Source: Pelagibacterales bacterium MED-G42 (GTDB lineage Bacteria; Pseudomonadota; Alphaproteobacteria; Pelagibacterales; Pelagibacteraceae). Taken from it: 64,000 bases of DNA. The translations under genes were made by a program, and so were the position numbers. Shown in pieces: positions 1 through 8,133 of this stretch. The notes beneath the pieces were generated by a model. That model was not told the origin of the DNA. It saw nothing but the letters and a program-made list of their open reading frames with translations, and did not search any database. Positions within the stretch are counted from its first letter, which is position 1, and every line of letters starts with the position of its first letter. The DNA lies in assembly GCA_002457485.1 (NCBI GenBank), contig NTJL01000001.1:1-64000 (forward strand), written 5' to 3'.

Positions 1-1
1 A

Positions 2-1405
2 AAAGAATGTAGAAAACCTGAGTGGACTGTTGAGAAAAAAGATTTATCTGAAGTTAAACAAAAACTTGAGGAAACTTTTACAGAAGATTTAACAAAAGCT
101 TTTGCAACTAGAGATAAACAAGATAGATCAAATCAAATTTCAGAAATTACTGATAAAGCTAAAAAGCTTTTTGAAGAAAATGAAAATTATTCTGATCTTG
201 ATGTTAACTCACAGCTTAAAAATCTAGAGAAGAAAATTGTAAGAACTGATATTCTTAAAAATAAAAACAGAATTGATGGTAGAGGATTATCTGATGTAAG
301 ACCAATCTCATGTGAAGTTGGCGTTTTACCAAGAACTCACGGTTCTGCTTTGTTTACCAGAGGGGAAACTCAAGCAATTGTAGTAACTACACTAGGTACT
401 TCTGATGATGAACAAAGAATTGAAAGTCTAGATGGTCTTCAAAGAGAACGATTTATGCTTCACTATAATTTCCCTCCTTTTTCAGTCGGTGAAACGGGAA
501 GAATTGGAACCGGTAGACGTGAAATTGGTCATGGTAAACTAGCTTGGAGAGCAATTAACTCTTCATTACCATCAAAAGAGGCATTTCCATATACTTTTAG
601 AATAGTATCAGAGATTACAGAGTCTAATGGATCTTCTTCTATGGCTACTGTTTGTGGAGCATCTTTAGCATTAATGGATGCGGGTGTTCCAATTAAAGAA
701 CCAGTTGCAGGTATTGCAATGGGTTTAATTAAAGAAGGTGATGATTTTAGTGTTCTATCAGATATTTTAGGTGACGAAGATCACTTAGGAGATATGGACT
801 TTAAAGTTGCTGGAACAAAAGATGGAATTACTTCACTTCAAATGGATATCAAAATTACTGGTATAACTTTTGAAATTATGGAGCAGGCTTTAAAGCAAGC
901 TAAAGATGGAAGAATTCATATTTTAGGTGAAATGAATAAAGCTTTAGGCGAATCTAGATCTGATGTTGGAAAACACACTCCAAAAATGGAACAAGTAACT
1001 GTTGATAAAAAAGATATTGCTGCAGTAATTGGAAAAGGTGGAGCAACAATTAGAGAGATTGTTGAAAAATCAGGTGCAAAAGTAGATGTAAATGATGAAG
1101 GAGTTGTAACAGTTGCTGCTCCAGATGAAGAGTCTAGAAACATTGCTATGCAAATGATCAAAGACATCACTGCAAAAGCTGAAATGAATAAAATCTATTC
1201 AGGTAAGGTGATGAAAATTATGGAGTTTGGTGCATTTGTTAATTTCTTAGGAAAACAAGATGGACTTGTTCATATTTCAGAACTAGCAGACAAAAGAGTT
1301 GCAAAAGTTACTGACGTTGTCAAAGAAGGTGACGAAGTAAAAGTTAAAGTGATTGGTTTCGATAGAGGTAAAGTTAAACTTTCTATGAAACAGGCTGCTG
1401 AATAA
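2..1405 (+). CDS. pnp: Polynucleotide phosphorylase, 3' part (partial)
   Basis: The frame is open from the window edge, so the start lies upstream; 467 C-terminal residues are seen. PNPase is a trimeric, phosphate-dependent 3'-5' exoribonuclease of the RNA degradosome. The visible part holds the end of the helical linker, the second RNase PH core ([12 protein letters not shown], then FTRGETQA and DAGVPI), a KH domain with the GKGG loop ([15 protein letters not shown]) and a C-terminal S1 domain ([13 protein letters not shown] to GKVKLSMK). The protein ends just after S1 without the long tail found in some relatives. It converges on fabI, with a GC-rich hairpin between the two. Identity is certain; only the true start is missing. 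Confidence 0.97.
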   Translation, partial: KECRKPEWTVEKKDLSEVKQKLEETFTEDLTKAFATRDKQDRSNQISEITDKAKKLFEENENYSDLDVNSQLKNLEKKIVRTDILKNKNRIDGRGLSDVRPISCEVGVLPRTHGSALFTRGETQAIVVTTLGTSDDEQRIESLDGLQRERFMLHYNFPPFSVGETGRIGTGRREIGHGKLAWRAINSSLPSKEAFPYTFRIVSEITESNGSSSMATVCGASLALMDAGVPIKEPVAGIAMGLIKEGDDFSVLSDILGDEDHLGDMDFKVAGTKDGITSLQMDIKITGITFEIMEQALKQAKDGRIHILGEMNKALGESRSDVGKHTPKMEQVTVDKKDIAAVIGKGGATIREIVEKSGAKVDVNDEGVVTVAAPDEESRNIAMQMIKDITAKAEMNKIYSGKVMKIMEFGAFVNFLGKQDGLVHISELADKRVAKVTDVVKEGDEVKVKVIGFDRGKVKLSMKQAAE

Positions 1406-1410
1406 TCAAA

Positions 1411-1447
1411 ATTAGGGGGTGGTAGGTTTGAATCCTGCCACTTCATT
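1411..1447 (+). terminator. Hairpin between pnp and fabI, shaped like a tRNA T-arm
   Basis: An 8-bp stem, GTGGTAGG (1419-1426) with CCTGCCAC (1434-1441) and one G-T pair, closes a 7-nt loop TTTGAAT. It follows the pnp stop and ends 4 bases before the fabI stop. It is much richer in G+C than its surroundings. The T-run is weak (TTCATT), so intrinsic termination is only probable; a 3'-end-protecting hairpin serving both convergent genes is equally possible. The inner 17 bases fit a tRNA T-arm of 5-bp stem and 7-nt loop. Confidence 0.55.
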
Positions 1448-2231
1448 AAGTTATATTCTTAGGATCTGGCATCCCAACTTTATTATATCCAGCATCTACA
1501 TAGTGAATTTCACCAGTAACACCGTTTGCAAGTTCACTTAATAGATATAATGCTGAATTTCCAACATCATGAATATCAACGTTTCTTTTGAGTAAAGAAT
1601 GGTCTTCATTCCATTTATAAAGGAATTTTGCATCTCCGATTGCAGATGCTGCTAGCGTTTTAATAGGTCCAGCACTTATGGCGTTTACCCTCATGCCTTT
1701 AGCACCTAAATCTCTTGCTAAATACTTAACACTAGACTCTAATGCTGCTTTACAAACACCCATTACATTATAATTTGGAATAGCTTTATTTGCTTCATAA
1801 CTTAATGTGATTAAGCTTCCACCCTCCTTCATTACTTTAGATGCCTCTTTTGCAACTTCCGTAAATGAAAAACATGAAATTAACATACTTCTTAAAAAAT
1901 TTTCTCTAGTTGTATTTAAATATTCTCCTGATAATTCTGATTTATCAGAAAAAGCTATTGCATGAACTACAAAATCTATTTCGCCCCATTGTGATTTAAC
2001 ATCTTCAAATAACTTTGTTACATCTTCTTTTTTTTCTACATCACAGCTAAATGTAACTTTTGAATTTAATTTTTCAGCTAATGGAATAACTCTTTTTTTT
2101 AAAGCATCCCCTAAATAGGTAAATGCAAGCTCAGCACCAGCTTCAGAAAGTTTTTGTGAAATACCCCAAGCAATAGATCTTTCATTGGCAACACCCATTA
2201 TCAATCCTTTTTTACCTTTCATCAAGCTCAT
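1446..2231 (-). CDS. fabI: Enoyl-ACP reductase (NADH) FabI
   Basis: Catalyses the last step of each fatty acid elongation cycle in the cytoplasm, reducing trans-2-enoyl-ACP with NADH. The 261-residue length is normal. The N-terminal dinucleotide site is the divergent FabI form (GLIMGVANERSIAWG, about 9-23) rather than the common GxxxGxG of short-chain dehydrogenases. The catalytic Tyr154-x6-Lys161 pair lies in IPNYNVMGVCK, and Tyr145 fits the second active-site tyrosine. It is the last gene of a fabA-fabB-fabI run, 2 bases after the fabB stop, so the three are probably cotranscribed. A second ATG (M4) exists, but the first is kept because it lies closest to the fabB stop. Confidence 0.96.
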   Translation of the reverse strand: MSLMKGKKGLIMGVANERSIAWGISQKLSEAGAELAFTYLGDALKKRVIPLAEKLNSKVTFSCDVEKKEDVTKLFEDVKSQWGEIDFVVHAIAFSDKSELSGEYLNTTRENFLRSMLISCFSFTEVAKEASKVMKEGGSLITLSYEANKAIPNYNVMGVCKAALESSVKYLARDLGAKGMRVNAISAGPIKTLAASAIGDAKFLYKWNEDHSLLKRNVDIHDVGNSALYLLSELANGVTGEIHYVDAGYNKVGMPDPKNIT

Positions 2232-2233
2232 GA

Positions 2234-3445
2234 TTATACTTTCTCAAAAATTAAAGCAGCATTGGTTCCACCAAAACCAAAACTATTAGACATTACTGTA
2301 TTTAAAGTTGCTCCTGTTTCAGTTTTAGCAATTATTGGAAATTTTTTAGCCTCATCATCCATTTCATTAATATTAGCAGATCCTGCTATAAAATTATTTT
2401 TCATCATAATTAAACAATAAATTGCTTCATGAACTGATGCGGCTCCTAAAGGATGACCTGACAAAGATTTTGTTGAACTAATTTTTGGAATTTCATTTCC
2501 AAAAGCTTTTTTGACAGCATTTAATTCTGTAATATCTCCAACAGGAGTAGATGTTCCATGAGTATTTATATAATCAATTTTATTTTTAGAAGTAGCCATC
2601 GCCATTTGCATACATCTTACAGCTCCCTCGCCTGATGGTGCTACCATATCGTATCCATCTGAAGTTGCTCCATAACCAGTTAATTCTGCGTATATTTTAG
2701 CTCCTCTTGCTTTAGCATGTTCGTATTCTTCAAGTACCAACACACCACCACCACCTGCAATTACAAAACCATCTCTAGTTTTATCATATGCTCTGGATGC
2801 TGTTTCTGGTGTTTCATTATATTTTGAAGATAAGGCTGTCATAGCATCAAACATTGCAGTCATCGCCCAGTGTATCTCTTCACTACCACCTGCAAAAACA
2901 ATATCTTGTTTTCCCATTTGAATTAATTCCATTGAGTTTCCAATACAGTGACCACTTGTTGCACAAGCAGAACTCATTGTGTAGTTTGTTCCTTTAATTT
3001 TAAATGGAACAGCAAGTGTAGCTGACGCTGTACTGGCCATTGTTCTTGGAACAATGAATGGTCCCATTAATTTTGGAGTTTTAGCTCTAGTTTTATCTGC
3101 TGCTAAAATAACATTTTCAATTGATGGACCACCCGAACCCATGACTATTCCTGTTTTAAAGTTACTTACTTCACTTTCCTCTAATCCAGAGTCTTCGATT
3201 GCCTCTTTCATAGCTATATAATTATAAGCAGAGCCTGATCCCATAAATCTAATGGTTTTTCTATCTACATAATCTGACAGATTTATGTTTGGCTTACCAT
3301 GAACATGACTTCTCAAATTATGCTCTTTGTATTCTTCACTGAATGTTATGCCAGACTTTGAATGTAATAATGATTGATGTACTTCTTCTTGGTTATTACC
3401 CAAACAAGAAACAATCCCTAATCCTGTAATTACCACTCTTCTCAT
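2234..3445 (-). CDS. fabB: 3-oxoacyl-ACP synthase I (FabB)
   Basis: Condenses malonyl-ACP with acyl-ACP; FabB is the form needed to elongate unsaturated intermediates. At 403 residues it has the usual two-domain thiolase fold. The catalytic Cys161 is in SSACATSG, with His296 in [11 protein letters not shown], Lys326 in TKSLSG and His331 in SGHPLGA; a Gly-rich [11 protein letters not shown] lies near the C-terminus. Assignment as FabB rather than FabF rests on the SACATS motif and on the fabA neighbour, since FabA and FabB act together in anaerobic-type unsaturated fatty acid synthesis. Its ATG overlaps the fabA stop by one base (TAATG), suggesting translational coupling. Confidence 0.95.
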   Translation of the reverse strand: MRRVVITGLGIVSCLGNNQEEVHQSLLHSKSGITFSEEYKEHNLRSHVHGKPNINLSDYVDRKTIRFMGSGSAYNYIAMKEAIEDSGLEESEVSNFKTGIVMGSGGPSIENVILAADKTRAKTPKLMGPFIVPRTMASTASATLAVPFKIKGTNYTMSSACATSGHCIGNSMELIQMGKQDIVFAGGSEEIHWAMTAMFDAMTALSSKYNETPETASRAYDKTRDGFVIAGGGGVLVLEEYEHAKARGAKIYAELTGYGATSDGYDMVAPSGEGAVRCMQMAMATSKNKIDYINTHGTSTPVGDITELNAVKKAFGNEIPKISSTKSLSGHPLGAASVHEAIYCLIMMKNNFIAGSANINEMDDEAKKFPIIAKTETGATLNTVMSNSFGFGGTNAALIFEKV

Positions 3446-3945
3446 TATTTAAATAAACCTACTTTTAAACTTTCTGCTGAGTATATTTTTCTATCATCTG
3501 CTAAAACCAATCCATTAGCAAGACCAACAGTTGTTCCTCCCGGGGACATAATTTTTTTCATATCAATCACATATTTAACGTTTTTCACATTTTGTAAAAC
3601 TTCACCAGTAAATTTTACAGTACCCACTCCTAGAGCCCTTCCTTTTCCAGGATTTCCTAACCAACCTAAATAAAAACCTACTAATTGCCACATAGCATCA
3701 AGACCTAAACACCCAGGCATAACTGGGTCTTCTTTAAAATGACAATCAAAAAACCAAAGATCATCTTTTATGTCTAATTCAGCTTTTAAAGACCCTTTTT
3801 TGAAGACTCCGTTATTCTCATTAATTTCTGTTATTCTATCAAACATGAGCATTGGAGGAAGTGGTAATTTTGCATTTCCAGGACCAAAAAGCTTACCATT
3901 ACCGCAAGTTATAAGGTCATCATATGAATATGAGTTTTTTTTCAT
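3445..3945 (-). CDS. fabA: 3-hydroxydecanoyl-ACP dehydratase/isomerase FabA
   Basis: Dehydrates 3-hydroxyacyl-ACP and isomerises the C10 product, the entry to unsaturated fatty acids. A hot-dog fold protein. From the chosen start it has 166 residues, close to the 172 of the E. coli enzyme; His69 ([13 protein letters not shown]) and Asp83 (GLDAMWQ) match the known catalytic His70/Asp84. The frame runs upstream to an ATG at 3993, but the extra 16 residues are hydrophobic, unlike the family, and would reach into the regulatory region shared with irr, so the ATG at 3945 ([10 protein letters not shown]) is preferred. It heads fabA-fabB-fabI and is divergent from irr, a conserved alphaproteobacterial order. 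Confidence 0.95.
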   Translation of the reverse strand: MKKNSYSYDDLITCGNGKLFGPGNAKLPLPPMLMFDRITEINENNGVFKKGSLKAELDIKDDLWFFDCHFKEDPVMPGCLGLDAMWQLVGFYLGWLGNPGKGRALGVGTVKFTGEVLQNVKNVKYVIDMKKIMSPGGTTVGLANGLVLADDRKIYSAESLKVGLFK

Positions 3946-3996
3946 ATATTTTGAAACTCTTAATACTTGATTTATTAACAATATAATATACAAATA

Positions 3997-4014
3997 GTTT
4001 AGAATTATTATAAA
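3997..4014 (+). promoter_or_regulatory. ICE-like Irr box between fabA and irr
   Basis: GTTTAGAATTATTATAAA fits an interrupted palindrome of the type TTTAGAAT-n-ATTCTAAA known as the iron control element bound by Irr, with one mismatch in the right arm. It lies 5 bases before the irr ATG and about 50 bases upstream of fabA, just downstream of a possible -10 hexamer (TATAAT, 3982-3987). This placement suggests Irr autorepression and perhaps an effect on fabA. The same core occurs twice upstream of the rubrerythrin gene. Confidence 0.65.
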
Positions 4015-4019
4015 TAAGT

Positions 4020-4448
4020 ATGAACTTTAACACTGAATTTGTTAATAAACTTAGAATATCTGGATTAAGACCTACTAAACAGAGAATTAAAATATGTGAA
4101 ATTCTTTTTAATAGGGAAAAAACCTTTCATTTCACAATAAATGATCTATCAAAAATGATAAGTGAAAAATTGAATGAAAAAATATCTTTAGCAACTATTT
4201 ACAATACTATTCATGCTTTTAAAAAAAAGGGTTATTTAAAAGAAATTTCGATTAATAGTGATAAAAGCTATTTTGATACTAATACCTCAATTCATCATCA
4301 TTTCTATGATGAAGACACCAATCAGTTAATTGATTGTAATGAGGATGATATTAATGAAGTTAAAATAAATAACAATTTAACTGGAAAAAAAATCAATTCT
4401 GTTGAAGTTTTAATTAAAGTTGCGAGTGATAATCAAAATCAAAATTAA
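4020..4448 (+). CDS. irr: Fur-family iron response regulator Irr
   Basis: A 142-residue winged-helix transcription factor of the Fur superfamily. Residues 11-75 form the DNA-binding domain ([16 protein letters not shown] and the recognition part [21 protein letters not shown]). The dimerisation and sensing domain has the three-histidine run HHH (92-94) in [17 protein letters not shown], typical of Irr, where it takes part in haem-dependent control. The N-terminal Cys-Pro haem motif of Bradyrhizobium Irr is absent, as in many relatives. The fabA-fabB-fabI neighbours are the conserved context of irr in alphaproteobacteria. In this group Irr represses or activates iron-use genes when iron is low. 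An Irr box lies just before its start. Confidence 0.88.
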   Translation: MNFNTEFVNKLRISGLRPTKQRIKICEILFNREKTFHFTINDLSKMISEKLNEKISLATIYNTIHAFKKKGYLKEISINSDKSYFDTNTSIHHHFYDEDTNQLIDCNEDDINEVKINNNLTGKKINSVEVLIKVASDNQNQN

Positions 4449-4475
4449 TATAATAAAATCAATTACTTAAAATAC

Positions 4476-4495
4476 TTATTATAATAATTCTAAAC
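4476..4495 (-). promoter_or_regulatory. ICE-like Irr box 1 upstream of rubrerythrin
   Basis: Read on the minus strand this is GTTTAGAATTATTATAATAA, whose first 16 bases equal those of the box before irr. It lies just upstream of the -35 hexamer of the rubrerythrin promoter. Confidence 0.55.
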
Positions 4496-4497
4496 TA

Positions 4498-4527
4498 TTG
4501 ACTTATAGTTTAGAATCATTATATATA
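4498..4527 (+). promoter_or_regulatory. Promoter and ICE-like Irr box 2 of rubrerythrin
   Basis: A -35 TTGACT (4498-4503) and a -10 TATATA (4522-4527) are 18 bases apart. Between them, overlapping the -10, is GTTTAGAATCATTATATA (4508-4525), a second ICE-like box in the orientation opposite to box 1. A repressor bound here would block RNA polymerase, which predicts repression by Irr at low iron and expression at high iron. A strong ribosome site AAGGAG (4541-4546) precedes the rubrerythrin ATG. Confidence 0.6.
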
Positions 4528-4552
4528 AACTTCATTAATTAAGGAGAAATAT

Positions 4553-4969
4553 ATGTCATTAAAAGGTACAAAAACTAAAGAAAATTTAGAAGCAGCTTTT
4601 GCAGGAGAGAGTCAAGCTAATAGAAGATACCTTTATTTTGCTCAAAAAGCAGATATTGAAGGTTATAACGATGTAGCAACAGTATTTAGATCTACAGCAG
4701 AAGGTGAGACCGGTCATGCTCATGGGCATCTTGAATTTCTAGAGGAAGTAGGTGATCCTGCAACAGGTTTACCTATTGGAGAAACGAAAGCAAATTTAGA
4801 GTCAGCCGTCCAAGGGGAAACACATGAGTATACAGATATGTATCCAGGAATGGCCAAAACTGCAAGAGAAGAAGGCTTTGAAGAAATTGCTGATTGGTTT
4901 GAAACATTGGCAAAGGCTGAAAAATCTCACGCTGGTAAATTTCAAAAAACACTGGAATCAATTTCTTAA
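4553..4969 (+). CDS. Rubrerythrin (ferritin-like, no rubredoxin domain)
   Basis: A 138-residue ferritin-like di-iron protein of the rubrerythrin family, thought to reduce hydrogen peroxide or handle iron. Two ExxH motifs are seen: E52-x2-H55 (GETGHAHGH) and E123-x2-H126 (AEKSHAGKF), with further helix-borne glutamates E19 ([10 protein letters not shown]), E89 and E92 as candidate metal ligands. The C-terminal rubredoxin domain of classical rubrerythrins is missing, so electrons must come from a separate partner; the Fe-S protein next door is a candidate. Its promoter carries Irr boxes, and a hairpin at 4979-5000 follows the stop. Confidence 0.92.
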   Translation: MSLKGTKTKENLEAAFAGESQANRRYLYFAQKADIEGYNDVATVFRSTAEGETGHAHGHLEFLEEVGDPATGLPIGETKANLESAVQGETHEYTDMYPGMAKTAREEGFEEIADWFETLAKAEKSHAGKFQKTLESIS

Positions 4970-4978
4970 TAGAAAATT

Positions 4979-5000
4979 ATGGTGAGTGAATTCTCACCAT
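4979..5000 (+). terminator. Hairpin after the rubrerythrin gene
   Basis: A perfect 8-bp inverted repeat, ATGGTGAG and CTCACCAT, with a 6-nt loop TGAATT. No T-run follows (AGGACG), so it is a poor intrinsic terminator. It more likely stabilises the 3' end of a short rubrerythrin mRNA or allows partial read-through to the next gene, whose ATG is 18 bases downstream. Confidence 0.5.
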
Positions 5001-5018
5001 AGGACGAAAATTATATCA

Positions 5019-6350
5019 ATGAGTAAAGAAGGCAGTATTGAAGCGCCGATAAGACATCCAATAGACTTCGAACATCCTAATTTTTTAAACCCTGATAAAT
5101 TAGATGCTGAGATGAGAAGAGCCTTTGATATTTGTCATGGTTGCAGAAGATGTTTTAATCTATGTGACTCATTTCCGAAGTTGTTCGATATGATCGATGA
5201 GTCTGAAAATGAAGATGTAGATAGTTTAAAAAGTGAACAATTTGAACCAGTAGTTGATGCATGCACATTATGTGATATGTGCTTTATGACCAAGTGTCCA
5301 TATGTGCCACCTCATGAATTTGACTTAGATTTTCCACATTTAATGTTGAGATACAGAACTGCACAAAAAAAACTTGGTAAATTAAATAAAATTCAAAAAG
5401 AATTAGCACATGTAGATAGAAATGGAAAAATTGGTATAATGTTTTCAAGACTCATCAATTGGGTATCAGATATCAAAAATAAATTTATTAGAAATTTATT
5501 AGAAATAATAATTGGAATCGATAGAAGAGTTCGTCTACCAAAATATAATTCTGAAACATTTTCAAATTTTTTTAAAAAAAATAGAGATAAGATTAATTTT
5601 GAAACTTCTCAAAAAAATAGAAAAGTTGTTATATACACAACTTGTTTTGTTAATTTTAATAAAAAAAATACAGGCGTAGCAGCTTTAAAAGTTTTGAAAA
5701 AAAATGGTGTCGAGGTACAGGAAGCTTATCCTGGATGCTGTGGGATGCCTTTTTTGGAACAAGCAGACCTACCAAAGGTAGTTGAACAAGCAAAAAAAAT
5801 ATCAAAAGATTTGCTAGAATGGGTAAACAAGGGGTACAAAATTATAACTTTAACAGCAAGCTGTGGTTTAATGCTTAAGTTTGAATGGCCCTTATTACTT
5901 CCAAATAATGATGATATAAAAAGATTATCTATAAATGTGATGGATATTGATGAATATATTGTTGATATATCTAAAAATGAGGGTTTAGTTGATGGGTTAG
6001 AAGCAATTGATGGTGGTGTAACAGTACATCATGCTTGTCATGCAAGAGCCCAAAATATGGGCAATAAAGCTAGAGATATGTTAAAATTAATTCCCGATAT
6101 TAAAATAGATGTAGTTGAAAGATGCGCAGGTCATGGCGGAACTTTTGGTGTTATGAAGGAGACACATCATTTAGCAAATAAAGTAGGAAGACCCACAGCT
6201 AGACAAATTAAAAATAAAAATAATAAGTATATGGCATCAGATTGTCCTCTTGCAGGAAAACATTTGAAACAATTAGAACAAGACACTAATATTTCTAATG
6301 ATGAGGCACTACATCCCATAGAGTTACTCGCAAAAAGTTATAGATTATAA
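5019..6350 (+). CDS. GlpC/HdrD-like Fe-S oxidoreductase subunit
   Basis: A 443-residue soluble protein. The N-terminal ferredoxin-like part has two cysteine clusters, C39-x2-C-x2-C-x3-C49 (CHGCRRCFNLC) and C82-x2-C-x2-C-x4-C93 (CTLCDMCFMTKC), fitting two [4Fe-4S] clusters. The C-terminal half has two cysteine-rich CCG-type domains as in GlpC and heterodisulfide reductase subunit D: the first keeps PGCCGMP, the second reads RCAGHGG with alanine for the second cysteine. Proteins of this kind pass electrons to or from quinones or thiols; the substrate is unknown. It sits between rubrerythrin and DUF3501, an arrangement I recall from other proteobacteria, so an electron-donor role for rubrerythrin is plausible. 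The frame reaches 4986, but that start falls in the preceding hairpin. Confidence 0.82.
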   Translation: MSKEGSIEAPIRHPIDFEHPNFLNPDKLDAEMRRAFDICHGCRRCFNLCDSFPKLFDMIDESENEDVDSLKSEQFEPVVDACTLCDMCFMTKCPYVPPHEFDLDFPHLMLRYRTAQKKLGKLNKIQKELAHVDRNGKIGIMFSRLINWVSDIKNKFIRNLLEIIIGIDRRVRLPKYNSETFSNFFKKNRDKINFETSQKNRKVVIYTTCFVNFNKKNTGVAALKVLKKNGVEVQEAYPGCCGMPFLEQADLPKVVEQAKKISKDLLEWVNKGYKIITLTASCGLMLKFEWPLLLPNNDDIKRLSINVMDIDEYIVDISKNEGLVDGLEAIDGGVTVHHACHARAQNMGNKARDMLKLIPDIKIDVVERCAGHGGTFGVMKETHHLANKVGRPTARQIKNKNNKYMASDCPLAGKHLKQLEQDTNISNDEALHPIELLAKSYRL

Positions 6351-6352
6351 TA

Positions 6353-6946
6353 ATGAGTAAAGATGAAAAACAAATTCGAAAAGAAGACATCATGCCAATG
6401 GATGTTTATATTAAAAATAGAAAAGAATTAAGAAAGAATATTGTTAACTTCAAGAAAGATAGAAGAATTGAACTTGGTCCTTATGCAACTTTTTATTTTG
6501 AAAGTTTTGAAACAATGTTAGCTCAAGTTCAAGAAATGCTTTATATTGAAAAAGGGGGAGACGAACAGCTTAGAGATGAATTAGCAGCTTATAATCCATT
6601 AGTACCGAATGGTAAAGAATTAACGGCAACTTTGATGTTCGAGATAGACAACCCAGTATCTAGAGCATCATTTCTTAATAAAGTTGGAGGAATTGAGGAT
6701 AAAGTTTTTATAAATGTTGATGGAGATACTATAATGGCTTCCCCAGAAGAAGATGTTGATAGGACTTCCTCAAATGGTAAAGCTTCATCAGTTCAATTTA
6801 TTCATTTTAAATTTACAGACGAACAAATTCAAAAGTTTAAATCAGATGGAGCAAATGTTGAACTTGGTATAAATCACAGAGAATATTTTCACACTACGAA
6901 ATTGGGACTAGAAAACATTAATTCACTATCTTCAGATTTTAATTAA
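6353..6946 (+). CDS. DUF3501 family protein
   Basis: A 197-residue soluble protein of unknown function, recognised as DUF3501 from its opening (IRKEDIMPMDVYIKNRKELR) and its place behind rubrerythrin and the Fe-S protein. No cysteine, membrane segment or catalytic motif stands out. The central LGPYATFYFESFETM and AQVQEMLYIEKGG segments look like conserved helices. It starts 2 bases after the stop of the Fe-S gene, so the two are one translation unit. It shares its last four bases with the convergent SH3 gene. Confidence 0.75.
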   Translation: MSKDEKQIRKEDIMPMDVYIKNRKELRKNIVNFKKDRRIELGPYATFYFESFETMLAQVQEMLYIEKGGDEQLRDELAAYNPLVPNGKELTATLMFEIDNPVSRASFLNKVGGIEDKVFINVDGDTIMASPEEDVDRTSSNGKASSVQFIHFKFTDEQIQKFKSDGANVELGINHREYFHTTKLGLENINSLSSDFN

Positions 6947-7380
6947 TAAGATCCCCATATATCCTTGTTTATTATCCATCCTTCATAAGTATCAGATACT
7001 ATTTGACACCATTTTTTTTGGCATTTTTCTATTATTAAAAGCTTACCTTTTTTAATTAGCGCGACTGGTTTTGAAAACAAAGTAGGATTTGCAAATAAAA
7101 TTATTTCTTTTTTTGCTATTACAGAGCTATTTTTTTTTAATTGAGAGATATGGATCCATCCACTATTATTTTTAAAATCAATTATTCTTCTAAAATTTTC
7201 TTTTTTATCAATTTGCTTTACTGGTAAATTAATTTTGTTGTAAATATATTTTATATCTGAATCAAAACTTGGACCGTAACGAACATTCACTTTATTCTTT
7301 TTTAAAGAAAGAAATGTCTCTTCAGCTAAACTAGAGGATAATAAGAATACTGTAAAAAATAATATATAAAATTCTCGCAT
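6943..7380 (-). CDS. Secreted SH3-like domain protein
   Basis: A 145-residue protein with a signal peptide (MREFYILFFTVFLLSSSLAEE, cleavage probably after Ala19). Two bacterial SH3-like repeats follow: the first holds VNVRYGPSFDSDIKYIY and GWIHISQL, the second ALIKKGKLLIIEK, KWCQIV and YEGWI. Such domains bind peptidoglycan or act as periplasmic scaffolds. It is the last gene of a minus-strand run starting at ubiE. Function beyond the envelope location is not known. Confidence 0.75.
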   Translation of the reverse strand: MREFYILFFTVFLLSSSLAEETFLSLKKNKVNVRYGPSFDSDIKYIYNKINLPVKQIDKKENFRRIIDFKNNSGWIHISQLKKNSSVIAKKEIILFANPTLFSKPVALIKKGKLLIIEKCQKKWCQIVSDTYEGWIINKDIWGSY

Positions 7381-7392
7381 AATTTATTATTA

Positions 7393-8133
7393 TTATCTTC
7401 TCTTAATAAATTTCACCTTCCTAAAGTTTAAATTAAGCAAATCTATTATTAGAATATGACTATTTAGATCTTTGCCTATTTTTAATATCTTTTTTAGAAT
7501 TTCGTTTGCTTGCATACTACCAATAATCCCAGCAACCGTTCCTAGTATTCCCTCATGTTCGCAATTTAATATTTCATCTGAAATAGTATCTTCCTGAAAA
7601 AAATTTCTAATACATGGAGTCTTTTGATCTTGAAAATCGAAAGTAAAAATTTGTCCATCAAATTTACTTATAGCTCCTGTTACCAGAAATTTCTTCAATG
7701 ATTTACAAAAATCATTTATTAAAAATTTAGTTTCAAAATTGTCAGTACCATCTATAATATAATCATATTTCTTGATTATTTTGCTACAATTATGTTTATT
7801 AAGTAATATTTTATAACAATCCACTTTTGTTTTTGAATTAATTTTTTTTAACTTTTTTTTTGCCACAAAAACTTTAAATTTTTTTAAATCTTGAATGTCA
7901 AAAAGGCTTTGACGATGAATATTTGATAGATCAACTTTATCTATATCAACAATTCCTATTGTTCCCACACCTGCCCTTGTTAAAAGTTCTGCTGCTGGAC
8001 ATCCTAATCCGCCCATACCAACAATTAAAACTTTAGATTGGATTATCTTTTTTTGTCCTAAAATTCCAATATTTTTTAAAATGATTTGCCTTGAGTATCT
8101 CTCAATTTGGTTATTATTTAATTTTGAATTCAT
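7393..8133 (-). CDS. MoeB/ThiF/HesA-family adenylyltransferase without zinc cysteines
   Basis: E1-like enzyme that adenylates the C-terminal glycine of a ubiquitin-like sulfur carrier (MoaD or ThiS type). The 246 residues include the ATP-binding GMGGLGC (39-45), the DIDKVDLSNIHRQ segment, DGTDNFETKFLIND and the crossover-loop region NCEHEGILGTVAG. MoeB and ThiF normally bind structural zinc through two CxxC pairs; here the first reads PCIRNF and the C-terminal pair is absent. No sulfur carrier gene is adjacent, so MoeB and ThiF cannot be told apart. The start overlaps the dut stop by 4 bases. Confidence 0.82.
   Translation of the reverse strand: MNSKLNNNQIERYSRQIILKNIGILGQKKIIQSKVLIVGMGGLGCPAAELLTRAGVGTIGIVDIDKVDLSNIHRQSLFDIQDLKKFKVFVAKKKLKKINSKTKVDCYKILLNKHNCSKIIKKYDYIIDGTDNFETKFLINDFCKSLKKFLVTGAISKFDGQIFTFDFQDQKTPCIRNFFQEDTISDEILNCEHEGILGTVAGIIGSMQANEILKKILKIGKDLNSHILIIDLLNLNFRKVKFIKRR

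Noticed and set aside
3946-3993. N-terminal extension of FabA by 16 residues from an upstream ATG
   Set aside because: The extension is unlike the family and lies in the shared regulatory region; the ATG at 3945 gives the expected length.
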